Positions 16,800-25,075 of a stretch of 64,000 nucleotides of DNA are shown piece after piece. Source of the DNA: Micromonospora sp. RHAY321. GTDB taxonomy: Bacteria > Actinomycetota > Actinomycetes > Mycobacteriales > Micromonosporaceae. The DNA is taken from contig NZ_JAMHIW010000003.1 in NCBI RefSeq assembly GCF_023896955.1, positions 248,001 to 312,000 on the forward strand, given 5' to 3'. Position 1 is the stretch's first letter; every line of letters starts with the position of its first letter. Both the position numbers and the translations under genes were made by a program. The notes below the pieces were generated by a model, which saw nothing but the letters and a program-made list of their open reading frames with translations, had not been told where the DNA came from and made no database searches.

Positions 16800-17617
16800 T
16801 TGACCGCTCCGAGCGCCAGACCGGAGACGAAGTGCCGCTGGAAGCGCAGGAAGACCGCGACCGTGGGCACCGCGGCGATGACCGTTCCGGCGGCGATGAC
16901 GTTCCAGGACGACACGAACTGGCCCTGGAGTGCGAGCAGCGCCGGGGTGACCGGCATGTTGTCGTCGGTACGTAGCACGGTGATCGCCCAGAGTAGGTCG
17001 TTGAAAATCCACGTGAAGGAGAGCGCGCCGAGAGCGGCCAGCGCGGGCCGGGTCAGCGGCAGCATCACCCGGGTGAAGATCTGCGCGGTGCCGGCGCCGT
17101 CGATCGTCGCCGCCTCCTGGATCTCGCCCGGCAGGTCCCGCATGAAGCCGTGCAGGACGAAGGTGTAGAAACCGAGCCCGAAGCCGACCTGCACCGCGAT
17201 CAGTGCCCAGAGCGTGTCGTACAGGCCGGTCAGCTCGCTGAACTTGGCCACCGGGATGAGCAGGATCTGCGGTGGCAGCAGGTTGCCGGCGAGCATCAGC
17301 AGCAGGATCGTCCGCCGGCCGGGGATCCGGAAGCGGCTCAGCGCGAACGCGGCCATCGCGGCCAGCCCCAGGCTCAATGCCACCGACGGGACGGTGACCA
17401 GCATGCTGTTGATCAGCGCGCGCAGCTCGCCGCCGTCGGTCCACGCCTGTCGGTAGGTGTCCAGGGTGAACGACCGGGGCAGGCTGCCGACGCCGTGCGC
17501 GGCGATGTCGTCGAACGACCGGGTGGACATCACCACGACCCAGAGCACCGGGCCCAGCCAGAGCAGCGAGAGCAGGATCATGCCGGTGTGGAAGGTCCCG
17601 GTGCGGAGCTTGTTCAT
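16796..17617 (-). CDS. Carbohydrate ABC transporter permease (MalG type)
   Basis: 273 residues with six hydrophobic helices. The cytoplasmic EAA loop that docks the ATPase reads EIQEAATIDGAGTAQIFTRV (~180-199). The start ATG at 17617 shares one base with the upstream permease stop (TGATG) and its own stop overlaps GH36 (GTGA), so the operon is tightly coupled. It forms the membrane channel with the preceding MalF-type permease. The substrate is inferred from the neighbours to be an alpha-galactoside. Confidence 0.9.
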   Translation of the reverse strand: MNKLRTGTFHTGMILLSLLWLGPVLWVVVMSTRSFDDIAAHGVGSLPRSFTLDTYRQAWTDGGELRALINSMLVTVPSVALSLGLAAMAAFALSRFRIPGRRTILLLMLAGNLLPPQILLIPVAKFSELTGLYDTLWALIAVQVGFGLGFYTFVLHGFMRDLPGEIQEAATIDGAGTAQIFTRVMLPLTRPALAALGALSFTWIFNDLLWAITVLRTDDNMPVTPALLALQGQFVSSWNVIAAGTVIAAVPTVAVFLRFQRHFVSGLALGAVK

Positions 17618-18534
17618 CACGCTTCCTCCCGGAACGCGCGGACCAGGTAGCCGAGGATGACGGCCAGCGCGAGCACGAAGATGACGACGGCGATCGCGGA
17701 GGCGTAGCCGAGTCGCAGGCTCTGGAACGCGGTCGAGTACATGTAGGTGCTGAGCAGCTCCGACGAGTGGTACGGACCGCCCTTGGTGAGCGACCAGACG
17801 ATGTCGAACGAGCGCAGCGAGTCGATCACGATGACCGACAGCACGACGGCGTTGACCCCCTTGAGCTGGGGAATCGTGACGTGCCGCAGCCGCTGCCAGG
17901 CGTTGGCGCCGTCCATCCGGGCCGCCTCGTGCAGCGCCGGGTCGATCGCCTTCAGCCCGGCCAGGAACAGCACCATCACGTAGCCGATCTGCCGCCACAG
18001 GGCGGGCAGGATCACCGCGTACAGGGCGGTCTGCGGGTCGGCGAGCCAGGGCCGGATCAGGTGCTCCAGGCCGACGGCCCGCAGCAGCGTGTCGGCGATG
18101 CCGTCGGGCTGGTAGAAGACCCGCCAGACCAGCGCGGTCACCACCAGCGAGAACACCACCGGGGTGAACAACGCGGCCCGGTAGAAGCCGACCCCGCGCC
18201 GCTCCTTCTGCAGGACCAGCGCCATGCCGAAGCCACCCAGCACCGAGAGGCCGCCGAAGAGCACCAGCCAGATCACCGTGTTGAGCAGCGCGCCCCGGAA
18301 GGTGGCGTCACCGGCCATCTCGACGTAGTTGTCGACGCCGACGAAGGTCGGCGGCGACATCCCGTCCCATCGGGTGAGCGAGAACCAGAAGCCCTGGAGC
18401 GCCGGCCAGAAGACCCAGACGCTCTCGACGGCGAACGGCACGAGGACGAACGCCACCAGCAGCGGCGACAGTCGGGCCGACCGTCGCCGCCGCCGGGTGG
18501 GGGTGACCGGAGTCGTGGAGATCGTTGCTGTCAC
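17617..18534 (-). CDS. Carbohydrate ABC transporter permease (MalF/UgpA type)
   Basis: 305 residues, six transmembrane helices after a basic N-terminus (PTRRRRRSARLS). The EAA loop is HEAARMDGANAWQRLRHVT (~215-233). It is the partner of the following MalG-type permease. Only one base separates it from the stop of the binding-protein gene upstream. No ATP-binding subunit is encoded in the window, so a shared MsiK-like ATPase elsewhere is expected, as in Streptomyces sugar transporters. Confidence 0.9.
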   Translation of the reverse strand: MTATISTTPVTPTRRRRRSARLSPLLVAFVLVPFAVESVWVFWPALQGFWFSLTRWDGMSPPTFVGVDNYVEMAGDATFRGALLNTVIWLVLFGGLSVLGGFGMALVLQKERRGVGFYRAALFTPVVFSLVVTALVWRVFYQPDGIADTLLRAVGLEHLIRPWLADPQTALYAVILPALWRQIGYVMVLFLAGLKAIDPALHEAARMDGANAWQRLRHVTIPQLKGVNAVVLSVIVIDSLRSFDIVWSLTKGGPYHSSELLSTYMYSTAFQSLRLGYASAIAVVIFVLALAVILGYLVRAFREEA

Positions 18535-18535
18535 G

Positions 18536-19831
18536 TCAGCCCTTGAAGACCTTCTCGGCGCCGGCCTGCCACTCCCGCAGGATCGCGTCGATCTGGTCCG
18601 GCTTGTCGATGAACTTGGTCAGCGCGGTGTCCGCGGTCGGCTGGAGCGCGTCGCTGGAGTCGCGGTTGAAGAACTGGGTCAGCTCCTTGGCCTCGTCCAG
18701 CATCGCCTTGCCCTTGACCACCAGCGGCGAGTCGGACGCCTTGGCCCTGGGGTTGGCCGGCAGCACGATGCCGGAGCTGGCCTTGACGTACGCCTCCTGG
18801 GCCTCGACCCCGGAGAGGTAGGTGAGCAGGGCCTTGGTGCCGGTCGGGTTGGCGGTCTTCGCGCTGGCGAAGAAGCCGTCGGTCGGGGCCTCCTCGGCCA
18901 GCGGTACCGCCGGGTCGATGATCGGGAAGCGGAAGAAGTCCAGGTCGCCGAGGGCGTCCTTCGGTGCCGCGTCGGCGAAGAAGGTGCCGATCAGGAACAT
19001 GCCGGTCTTGCCGGCCAGCAGGGCGGTGGTCGCCTCCTGGAACGGGTACGCCTTGCCCTTGGGGTCGAAGTAGGGCAGGGCCTCGCGCCAGCGGGTGAAG
19101 ACCGCCTTGACCCTGGCGTCGTCGAAGCGCTGCTTGCCGGCGAGCAGCTCCCGGTGGAACGGGGCGCCGTTGATCCGGATGTTGAGGTAGTCGAACCAGG
19201 CCGAGGCCACCCACGGGGTGTCACCGAGACCGATGCCGATCGGCGGGACGCCCTTGCTCTTCAGCGTCTCGCACAGGGCCAGGAACTCGGTCCAGGTCTT
19301 CGGCTCCTGCACGCCCCACTTGGCGAAGTTGGACTTGCGGTAGAAGAAGCCCCACCAGTAGTTGTTCATCGGCACGAAGATCTGCTTGCCGCTGGCGTCG
19401 GTGGAGAGGGTGCGCAGCGACTGGGGGTAGTCGCCCAGCGACTTCCAGACGTCGGAGACGTCCAGCAGCAGGTTGCGGCTGGCGTAGTCGTTGGCGACCG
19501 AGCCTGCGTACCAGGTGTAGAGGTCCGGCGGGTTGGCCGAGGTCAGGTAGGTCGGGAGCTGGGTGCGGAAGGTCTCCGAGGCGATCGTGTTGAGGCTCGC
19601 GGTGCCCTTGCCCTGCGCGTTGAAGTTCGCGATCAGCTTCTCCATCGCCGCCTTGGCCTGCGGCGAGGAGAGATTGGACTGAATGGTGACCGCGCCGGAG
19701 CCGTTGCCCGTCGTCGGCCCGCTGGCGGAGCTGGCGCACGCGCTGAGGAACGAGCTGGCGCCGAGCGCGCCCAGGCCGGCGAGCCCGAGGTGGCCAAGGA
19801 ATCGCCGGCGACCGGGGTCGAAGTCGCTCAC
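18536..19831 (-). CDS. Sugar ABC transporter substrate-binding lipoprotein
   Basis: 431 residues. The N-terminus has a twin-arginine stretch (GRRRFLGHLGLAGLGAL) and a lipobox with Cys (FLSACAS, ~29-35), so it is a Tat-exported lipoprotein anchored outside the membrane. The rest is a family 1 extracellular solute-binding protein (PTTWTEFLALCETLKSKG-like hinge segments; WVASAWFDYLNIR). It captures the sugar and delivers it to the two following permeases. First gene of the leftward operon; a TTGACA/CAACCT promoter lies about 75-100 bases upstream. Confidence 0.9.
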   Translation of the reverse strand: MSDFDPGRRRFLGHLGLAGLGALGASSFLSACASSASGPTTGNGSGAVTIQSNLSSPQAKAAMEKLIANFNAQGKGTASLNTIASETFRTQLPTYLTSANPPDLYTWYAGSVANDYASRNLLLDVSDVWKSLGDYPQSLRTLSTDASGKQIFVPMNNYWWGFFYRKSNFAKWGVQEPKTWTEFLALCETLKSKGVPPIGIGLGDTPWVASAWFDYLNIRINGAPFHRELLAGKQRFDDARVKAVFTRWREALPYFDPKGKAYPFQEATTALLAGKTGMFLIGTFFADAAPKDALGDLDFFRFPIIDPAVPLAEEAPTDGFFASAKTANPTGTKALLTYLSGVEAQEAYVKASSGIVLPANPRAKASDSPLVVKGKAMLDEAKELTQFFNRDSSDALQPTADTALTKFIDKPDQIDAILREWQAGAEKVFKG

Positions 19832-19903
19832 GGAGGTGTCCTTCCTCTACGACACGTAGCGTCACGACGCGATGTGTCGGCCAGGTGAATGTGTGTGACG
19901 AGA

Positions 19904-19932
19904 AGGTTGCATCGGCCCTCGCCGGCTGTCAA
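19904..19932 (-). promoter_or_regulatory. Promoter of the ABC/alpha-galactosidase operon
   Basis: Read on the minus strand, TTGACA (19932-19927) is followed after exactly 17 bases by CAACCT (19909-19904), a typical actinobacterial sugar-transporter promoter. Transcription would start near 19897, leaving a ~65-base leader before the ATG at 19831. The -35 overlaps the palindrome at 19931-19940, which suits repression or activation at that site. Confidence 0.65.
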
Positions 19933-19955
19933 GATATCTTCGTAATTAATGATTA
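19931..19955. promoter_or_regulatory. Candidate shared operator of the divergent galactose operons
   Basis: A 10-base perfect palindrome AAGATATCTT (19931-19940) and a second dyad TAAT-G-ATTA (19947-19955) form the only AT-rich patch in the region. They lie between the leftward promoter and the rightward SDR gene. The likely binder is the FadR-type GntR protein encoded 800 bases to the right, because such regulators bind short dyads in their own operon's promoter. A LacI or other regulator encoded elsewhere is equally possible. Confidence 0.45.
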
Positions 19956-19978
19956 GATGAGATCAGGGGCGAGGTCAG

Positions 19979-20737
19979 GTGGATCAGCCTATGCGCCGGC
20001 TTGAAGGCAGGAACGCGCTGGTCACGGGCGCAATGGGTGGCATCGGTGCGGCCACCGCCCGGCGGCTCGCCGCCGAGGGAGCGGCGGTCGCGCTGCTGGA
20101 CGTCTGCGACCCGACCCCGCTGGCCGAGGAGCTGACCGCCCAGGGCGCGCAAGCACTGTCCGTAGTGGGCGATGTCAGCGACGAGGCCGACTGGACGGCC
20201 GCCGTGTCGGCGGTACGGGGCAACCTCGGCCCGGTGGACATCCTGGTCAGCAACGCGTACGCCGTGCAGGTCGCGCCCGCCCACGAGACCAGCAGGCAGT
20301 CCTGGGACCACCAGATCGGGGTCAGCCTCACCGGCTCCTTCCTCGGCGTCCGCGCCTGCATCGACGACCTGCGGGCGCGCGCGGGCGCGGTCGTGCTGGT
20401 CTCCTCGGTGCACGCCCTCGTCGGGCTGCCCGGCCGGCCCGCGTACGCCGCGGCCAAGGGCGGCCTGGTCGCACTCGGCCGCCAACTCGCCGTGGAGTAC
20501 GGCCCCCAGGTGCGCGTCAACACCGTGCTGCCCGGGCCGATCCTCACCGGCGCCTGGGCCGACGTGTCCGAAGAGGACCGCCAGCGCAGCGTCGCGGAGA
20601 CCGTGGCGAAGCGGTTCGGCACGCCGGACGAGGTGGCCGCGACCGTCGCCTTCCTCGCCTCAGCGGACGCCGCCTACGTCACCGGCGCGAGCCTGGTGGT
20701 GGACGGTGGCTGGACCGCGGTGAAAGCCTCGGCCTGA
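19979..20737 (+). CDS. SDR dehydrogenase, probable D-galactose 1-dehydrogenase
   Basis: 252 residues, classical SDR: cofactor motif TGAMGGIGAATA (~17-28), Asp at the end of beta-2 (LLDVCD) favouring NAD, NAG-equivalent SNAYAV (~88), catalytic Ser in VLVSSVHALVG, YAAAK (~157-161), and C-terminal YVTGASLVVDGGW. The start is the GTG at 19979 or an ATG at 19991; both follow GGGGCGAGGT. Its place at the head of a galactonate-type catabolic operon suggests oxidation of galactose to galactono-lactone. The substrate is inference from context; a sugar-alcohol or other sugar dehydrogenase is possible. Confidence 0.8.
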   Translation: MDQPMRRLEGRNALVTGAMGGIGAATARRLAAEGAAVALLDVCDPTPLAEELTAQGAQALSVVGDVSDEADWTAAVSAVRGNLGPVDILVSNAYAVQVAPAHETSRQSWDHQIGVSLTGSFLGVRACIDDLRARAGAVVLVSSVHALVGLPGRPAYAAAKGGLVALGRQLAVEYGPQVRVNTVLPGPILTGAWADVSEEDRQRSVAETVAKRFGTPDEVAATVAFLASADAAYVTGASLVVDGGWTAVKASA

Positions 20738-20774
20738 GAGATCGATACCGACCAGCGAGAAGGCCAGGAGAGCA

Positions 20775-21485
20775 TTGGCACAGTACGCACGCCGAGGCGT
20801 CCACGGGCAGACCGTCGAAGCCATCGCCCGACGCATCCTCACCGGTGAGATCGCCGCCGGGGCGACCCTCAACATCGCCGCGTTGCAGGAGGAGTTCGAC
20901 GTCAGCCTGACGGCGCTGCGCGAGGCGCTCAAGGTGCTCTCCGCCAAGGGCATCGTCGACGCCCGGCAGAAGCGCGGCACGTTCGTCCGGCCCCGGGCGG
21001 ACTGGAACCTGCTCGACGGCGACGTGATCCGCTGGCAGTTCGCGGAGGGCCCAGACGAGCGCCTGCTGGAGAAGCTGCACGAGGTCCGCGCCATCATCGA
21101 GCCGGCCGCCGCGCGACTGGCCGCCAGTCGGGCCACCGACGACGACGTGGCCGCCCTCGACCGGGCGCTGGCCGAGATGGCCGAGGCCAACGGCGATCCG
21201 GCCGCCGCCGTCGCCGCCGACCTCTCCTTCCACCGCGCGCTGCTCGCCGCCACCCACAACGAGCTGCTGGAGCGGATGGAGGTGGTGATGGAGACCGGGC
21301 TCGCCGAGCGGGACCGGCTGGTGCACGGCGGCGCCGCGCACGACGACCCGGTGCCCAGCCACCGCGCGGTGGTCGACGCGCTGCGCGCCCGGGACGAGAC
21401 GGCGGCCGAGACCGCCATGCGTGAGTTGCTGGACAAGGCCGTCCGGGACGTGGAAAAGGCACGGGGACAGAGGGGCAGTCGGTGA
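20775..21485 (+). CDS. FadR-subfamily GntR regulator (DgoR-like)
   Basis: 236 residues. The N-terminal winged HTH (~10-72) reads VEAIARRILTGEIAAG, then LQEEFDVSLTALREALKVLSAKGIV. The segment WNLLDGDVIRWQF (~77-89) is typical of galactonate and hexuronate regulators. The C-terminal FCD domain has metal/ligand histidines in DLSFHRALLAATHNEL and PSHRAVVDAL. It starts with TTG at 20775, set by AGGAG five bases upstream. Its stop overlaps the dehydratase start (GTGA). It probably senses a galactonate-pathway acid and controls both divergent operons. Confidence 0.85.
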   Translation: MAQYARRGVHGQTVEAIARRILTGEIAAGATLNIAALQEEFDVSLTALREALKVLSAKGIVDARQKRGTFVRPRADWNLLDGDVIRWQFAEGPDERLLEKLHEVRAIIEPAAARLAASRATDDDVAALDRALAEMAEANGDPAAAVAADLSFHRALLAATHNELLERMEVVMETGLAERDRLVHGGAAHDDPVPSHRAVVDALRARDETAAETAMRELLDKAVRDVEKARGQRGSR

Positions 21486-22627
21486 AGATCGAGCGGATCG
21501 AGACCTTCCTGGTCGCGCCACGGTGGTTGTTCTGCCGGGTGGAGACCGACGACGGGCTGGTCGGGTGGGGTGAACCGGTGGTCGAGGGGCGCGCCGAGGT
21601 GGTGCGCAGCGCCGTCGAGGTGCTCTCCGAATATCTGATCGGTGAGGATCCGCTCCGGATCGAGCAGCACTGGCAGATCCTCACCAAGGGCGGCTTCTAC
21701 CGTGGCGGCCCGATCCTCTCCAGCGCGGTCGCCGGCCTCGACCAGGCACTCTGGGACATCGCCGGGCAGGCGTACGGGGCACCGGTGCACGCCCTGCTCG
21801 GCGGTGCCGTCCGCGACCGGGTGCGGGTCTACTCCTGGATCGGCGGCGACGAGCCCGACGAGGTCGCCGACAGCGCCGCCGCGCAGGTCGCCGCCGGTCT
21901 CACCGGGGTCAAGATGAACGCCTGCGGACGGCTTTCCGCCATCCCCACCCCCGCCGAGGTGGACGCGGTGATCGGCCGGGTCGCCGCGGCCCGGGAGGTG
22001 CTGGGCGCCGACCGGGACATCGCGCTGGACTTCCACGGCAGGGCCGGGCTGGCCGCGATCCGCCGGATCCTGCCCGAGCTGGCCCCCCTGCGTCCGTTCT
22101 TCGTGGAGGAACCGGTCCTGCCCGACCAGGCCCACCACCTGCGCGACATCGTCGCCGCAACGCCGATCCCGGTGGCCACCGGCGAACGGCTCTACGGCCG
22201 CACCGAGTTCCTCGCTCCGTTGCAGGCCGGCGTCGCCGTCGTCCAGCCGGACCTGTCGCACGCCGGGGGGATCTCCGAGGTCCGCCGGATCGCCGCGCTG
22301 GCCGAGACGTACGGCGCGCTGCTCGCCCCACACTGCCCCCTCGGCCCGATCTCCCTGGCGGCCAGCCTCCAGGTGGCCTTCGCGACGCCGAACTTCCTGA
22401 TCCAGGAGCAGAGCATCGGCATCCACTACCACTCCGGCTCCGAGCTGCTGGACTACGTCGTCGACCCGGAGCCCTTCCGGTTCGTGGACGGGCACATCGC
22501 CCGGCCCGACCGGCCCGGTCTGGGCATCACCGTGGACGAGGCGGCGGTCCGTCAGGCCGCCCGTACCCCGCACGCCTGGCGCAACCCGGTCTGGCAGCAC
22601 CGCGACGGGTCGTTCGCCGAATGGTGA
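21482..22627 (+). CDS. dgoD: D-galactonate dehydratase (enolase superfamily)
   Basis: 381 residues of the mandelate-racemase subgroup. The metal ligands and bases are visible: ALDFHGRAGLAA (Asp and His ~183-185), FFVEEPVLPD (Glu ~209), TGERLYGR (Glu ~236), and APHCPLGPISLAA (His ~285), matching DgoD spacing. The N-terminal capping domain starts MKIERIETFLVAPRW, and the C-terminus has HIARPDRPGLGI. It would convert D-galactonate to 2-keto-3-deoxy-galactonate. GTG start overlapping the regulator stop. A related sugar-acid substrate cannot be excluded, but the operon fits galactonate. Confidence 0.85.
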   Translation: MKIERIETFLVAPRWLFCRVETDDGLVGWGEPVVEGRAEVVRSAVEVLSEYLIGEDPLRIEQHWQILTKGGFYRGGPILSSAVAGLDQALWDIAGQAYGAPVHALLGGAVRDRVRVYSWIGGDEPDEVADSAAAQVAAGLTGVKMNACGRLSAIPTPAEVDAVIGRVAAAREVLGADRDIALDFHGRAGLAAIRRILPELAPLRPFFVEEPVLPDQAHHLRDIVAATPIPVATGERLYGRTEFLAPLQAGVAVVQPDLSHAGGISEVRRIAALAETYGALLAPHCPLGPISLAASLQVAFATPNFLIQEQSIGIHYHSGSELLDYVVDPEPFRFVDGHIARPDRPGLGITVDEAAVRQAARTPHAWRNPVWQHRDGSFAEW

Positions 22628-23463
22628 CCGGGGTGGCCGTGCCCGTGCCGCTGCGGGCGGCGTACGACGCGGCGCACGGCGGCCGGTGGACCAGCCTGCG
22701 CGGCGGCGGCCGGGAATGGCTCTGGCACGGCCCGGAGCCCGGCCGACACGAGGTACGCCCCGACGACGCGTTCGTCGACACTGGCGGGCTGGAGGAGTGC
22801 CTGCCCACGGTGCGTGGCCGCCCCGACCACGGCGAGGTGTGGTGCCGGCCGTGGCGGGTGGCCGGGCCGGACACCCTGGTCGTCGAGCGCCCGACGTTCA
22901 CCCTGACCCGCCGGATCACCGACCGGGAGGGCGTGGTGGTGGCCGACTACCGTGTGGCCGCCGACCCCGGTCACCGGTTCGTCTGGGCAGCACACGCCCT
23001 GCTCGACCTCTCCCCCGCGGCCCGCCTCGACGCGCCCGCCGGCACCCCGACCCGCCTGCACCCGGAGGCTGCCACGCTGCTGCCCCCGGACGCGTGGCCC
23101 GCCGGCAGTCCCTGGCTGACCGGGTCGTGGCCGGCACCGGCCGGCCTGCGGCTCGACACCCTCGGCCCGGACGACGGCACGGCGCTCGGCGCGGTGCTGC
23201 TCGACTGCCCCCGGGTCCAGGTGACCGACGGCGCCGACCGGCTGACCCTGGAGCTGGAGTGCGCCGACCAGCCCCGCAGCACCGCCCTCTGGCGCAACCT
23301 CAACGGCTGGCCCGCCGCCGCCCCCTACCGCAGCATCGGAGTCGAACCGATGCTCGGCGCCGCCTTCGACCTGACCGACGCCGGCCCGGCCGACGCGGCG
23401 GTCGTCCCGCCCGCCGGCGAGGTCGCCTGGCGACTCACCGTCTCCGCCCACCGACTCCACTGA
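22621..23463 (+). CDS. Galactose mutarotase-like protein
   Basis: 280 residues, predicted mostly beta strand. Segments such as VVADYRVAADPGHRFVWAAH, the central ALWRNLNGWPAAAPYRS and the closing IGVEPMLGA resemble aldose 1-epimerase superfamily proteins, in which the C-terminal GxEP block carries the catalytic Glu. Mutarotation of galactose would feed the beta-anomer to the dehydrogenase. The start ATG at 22621 overlaps the dgoD stop by seven bases. Similarity is at fold and motif level only; its exact reaction, or an unrelated sugar-binding role, is open. Confidence 0.6.
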   Translation: MVTGVAVPVPLRAAYDAAHGGRWTSLRGGGREWLWHGPEPGRHEVRPDDAFVDTGGLEECLPTVRGRPDHGEVWCRPWRVAGPDTLVVERPTFTLTRRITDREGVVVADYRVAADPGHRFVWAAHALLDLSPAARLDAPAGTPTRLHPEAATLLPPDAWPAGSPWLTGSWPAPAGLRLDTLGPDDGTALGAVLLDCPRVQVTDGADRLTLELECADQPRSTALWRNLNGWPAAAPYRSIGVEPMLGAAFDLTDAGPADAAVVPPAGEVAWRLTVSAHRLH

Positions 23464-23474
23464 GGACACTCTCG

Positions 23475-24095
23475 ATGAACCTGCTCGACGAGCTGCGCAC
23501 GCACCGGCTGCTGGCCATCGTGCGCGGCCCCGACCCGGCCGCCGCGCTGGCCGCCGTACTCACCCTGGCCGAGAGCGGCGTCGCGCTCGTCGAGGTCTCG
23601 CTGACCAGCGCTGACGCGCTCGGCACCATCCGGCGGGCCCGGGCCGCCCTCGGGCCCGGCTTCGGCCTGGGCGCGGGCACCGTGCTCAGCGCCGAGGACG
23701 CCCGGGCGGCGGCCGACGCCGGCGCCGGCTTCCTGGTCACCCCTGCACTGGCACCGAGCCTCGCCGAGGCTGGCCGGCTCGGGCTGTCGGTGCTCGCCGG
23801 CGCGCTCACCCCCACCGAGGTGGTGCAGGCCACCGACGGCGGGGCCGCCGCGGTCAAGCTCTTCCCGGCCTCCCTCGGCGGACCCGACTATCTCGGTGCG
23901 TTGCGCGACCCGTTCCCCGGCACCGCGTTCGTGCCGGTCGGCGGTGTCGACGCGGACGGCGCGCGGCGCTACCTCGACCGGGGAGCGGTCGCGGTCGGCG
24001 TCGGCTCCCCGCTGCTCGGCGACGCCGTCCGCGGTGGCGACCCGGCGGAGCTGCGGGAGCGTGCCGCCGCCTTCCTCTCGGCGGTCCGGCCGTGA
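23475..24095 (+). CDS. dgoA: 2-keto-3-deoxy-6-phosphogalactonate (KDPG-type) aldolase
   Basis: 206 residues, class I aldolase of the Eda/DgoA family. Catalytic Glu is in ALVEVSLTS (~40-48), the Schiff-base Lys in AAVKLFPAS (~124-132), and LAIVRG, GAGTVLS, GFLVTPAL and PVGGVDADGARRYL are family blocks. It splits the phosphorylated 2-keto-3-deoxy acid to pyruvate and glyceraldehyde-3-phosphate. The ATG at 23475 is 11 bases after the preceding stop. The stop overlaps the kinase start (GTGA). The galacto rather than gluco substrate is inferred from context. Confidence 0.85.
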   Translation: MNLLDELRTHRLLAIVRGPDPAAALAAVLTLAESGVALVEVSLTSADALGTIRRARAALGPGFGLGAGTVLSAEDARAAADAGAGFLVTPALAPSLAEAGRLGLSVLAGALTPTEVVQATDGGAAAVKLFPASLGGPDYLGALRDPFPGTAFVPVGGVDADGARRYLDRGAVAVGVGSPLLGDAVRGGDPAELRERAAAFLSAVRP

Positions 24096-25033
24096 CCGAC
24101 CTGCTCACCCTTGGCGAGACGATGGCGGCATTCCGCACCACCGGCCCGCTGCGGCTGGGCGGCACCGCCGGTATCTCCGTCGCCGGGTCCGAGTCGACGG
24201 TGGCGATCGGGCTGGCCCGGCTCGGCCACCGGGCCGCCTGGGTCGGGGTCACCGGCGCCGACGAGCCCGGTGAGCTGGTCCGCCGTACCCTGCGCGCCGA
24301 AGGCGTCGACCTGACCTGGTCCCGGGTCGACCCGGCGGCCCCCACCGGGCTGATCCTCTTCGAAGCCCGGGTCGCCGACATCAACCGGGTCACCTACCAC
24401 CGCACCGGGTCGGCCGGCTCCCGGCTGCGGCCCGCAGACGTTCTCGCCGCGTTCGACGCGCCCGGGCCACCGCCCCGGCTGCTGCACGTCACCGGCATCA
24501 CCTGCGCGCTGGGCGCCGAGCCGTACCAGGCGGTGGTGGCGGCGGTCCGTCTCGCCCGCGAGGCCGGCAGCACCGTCTGCCTGGACGTCAACCACCGCAA
24601 CCGGCTCTGGACCGTCGCCGCGGCCGCCGACGCGCTGCGGCCGCTGCTGCCCTCGATCGACCTGGTGGTCGCCTCCGACGACGAACTGGCCGTGCTGACC
24701 GACGCGGCCGACCCGGCCGCGGCGCTTCTTGCCGCCGGGGTGGGCGAGGTCGTGGTGAAGCACGGCGCCGGTGGAGCGACCAGCCACAGCGCGCTCGGCA
24801 CGGTGCACCGCCCGGCCCGGACGGTGCCGGTGGTGGACACGGTCGGCGCCGGCGACGCCTTCGTGGCCGGGCTGCTCTCCGGCTGGCTGGACGGGGCCGA
24901 CGCGGCGGCCCGGCTGGACCGGGCGGTCACCACCGGCGCGTTCGCGGTGGCGACCCGGGGCGACTGGGAGGGCCTGCCCGACCGGGCGGAGCTGGCGCTG
25001 CTCGACCACGGGCCCGGCGGGACCGTGCGCTGA
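24092..25033 (+). CDS. PfkB-family 2-keto-3-deoxy-sugar-acid kinase
   Basis: 313 residues, ribokinase (PfkB) fold. The N-terminal signature LLTLGETMAAF and the substrate lid GGTAGISVAGSESTVAIGLARLG (landmark around ~22-44) are followed by the anion-hole/catalytic motif VDTVGAGDAFVAGL (~248-261). The best fit is a KdgK-like kinase phosphorylating 2-keto-3-deoxygalactonate before the aldolase. Enterobacteria use an unrelated DgoK fold, so this would be a non-homologous replacement. Coupled to the aldolase by a GTGA overlap. Confidence 0.82.
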   Translation: MTDLLTLGETMAAFRTTGPLRLGGTAGISVAGSESTVAIGLARLGHRAAWVGVTGADEPGELVRRTLRAEGVDLTWSRVDPAAPTGLILFEARVADINRVTYHRTGSAGSRLRPADVLAAFDAPGPPPRLLHVTGITCALGAEPYQAVVAAVRLAREAGSTVCLDVNHRNRLWTVAAAADALRPLLPSIDLVVASDDELAVLTDAADPAAALLAAGVGEVVVKHGAGGATSHSALGTVHRPARTVPVVDTVGAGDAFVAGLLSGWLDGADAAARLDRAVTTGAFAVATRGDWEGLPDRAELALLDHGPGGTVR

Positions 25034-25075
25034 CCACTGGGCGGCGACCGCCGCGCCGATCGTTGGAGGAGCGAG

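Noticed and set aside
12462..17168. A 1568-codon open frame on the plus strand
   Set aside because: It is antisense to the GH27, GH36 and permease genes and has no domain motif. Its composition (runs of G, A, R, P, V) is that of the complementary strand of GC-rich coding DNA.
16800..17444. An N-terminal extension of the GH36 gene giving 910 codons
   Set aside because: The extra part lies inside the permease gene in another frame and is Arg/Ala-rich. The GTGA overlap at 16796-16799 gives the proper start and the normal family length.
18329..19888. A 519-codon plus-strand frame
   Set aside because: Antisense to the sugar-binding lipoprotein gene, whose Tat signal, lipobox and family motifs are unambiguous.
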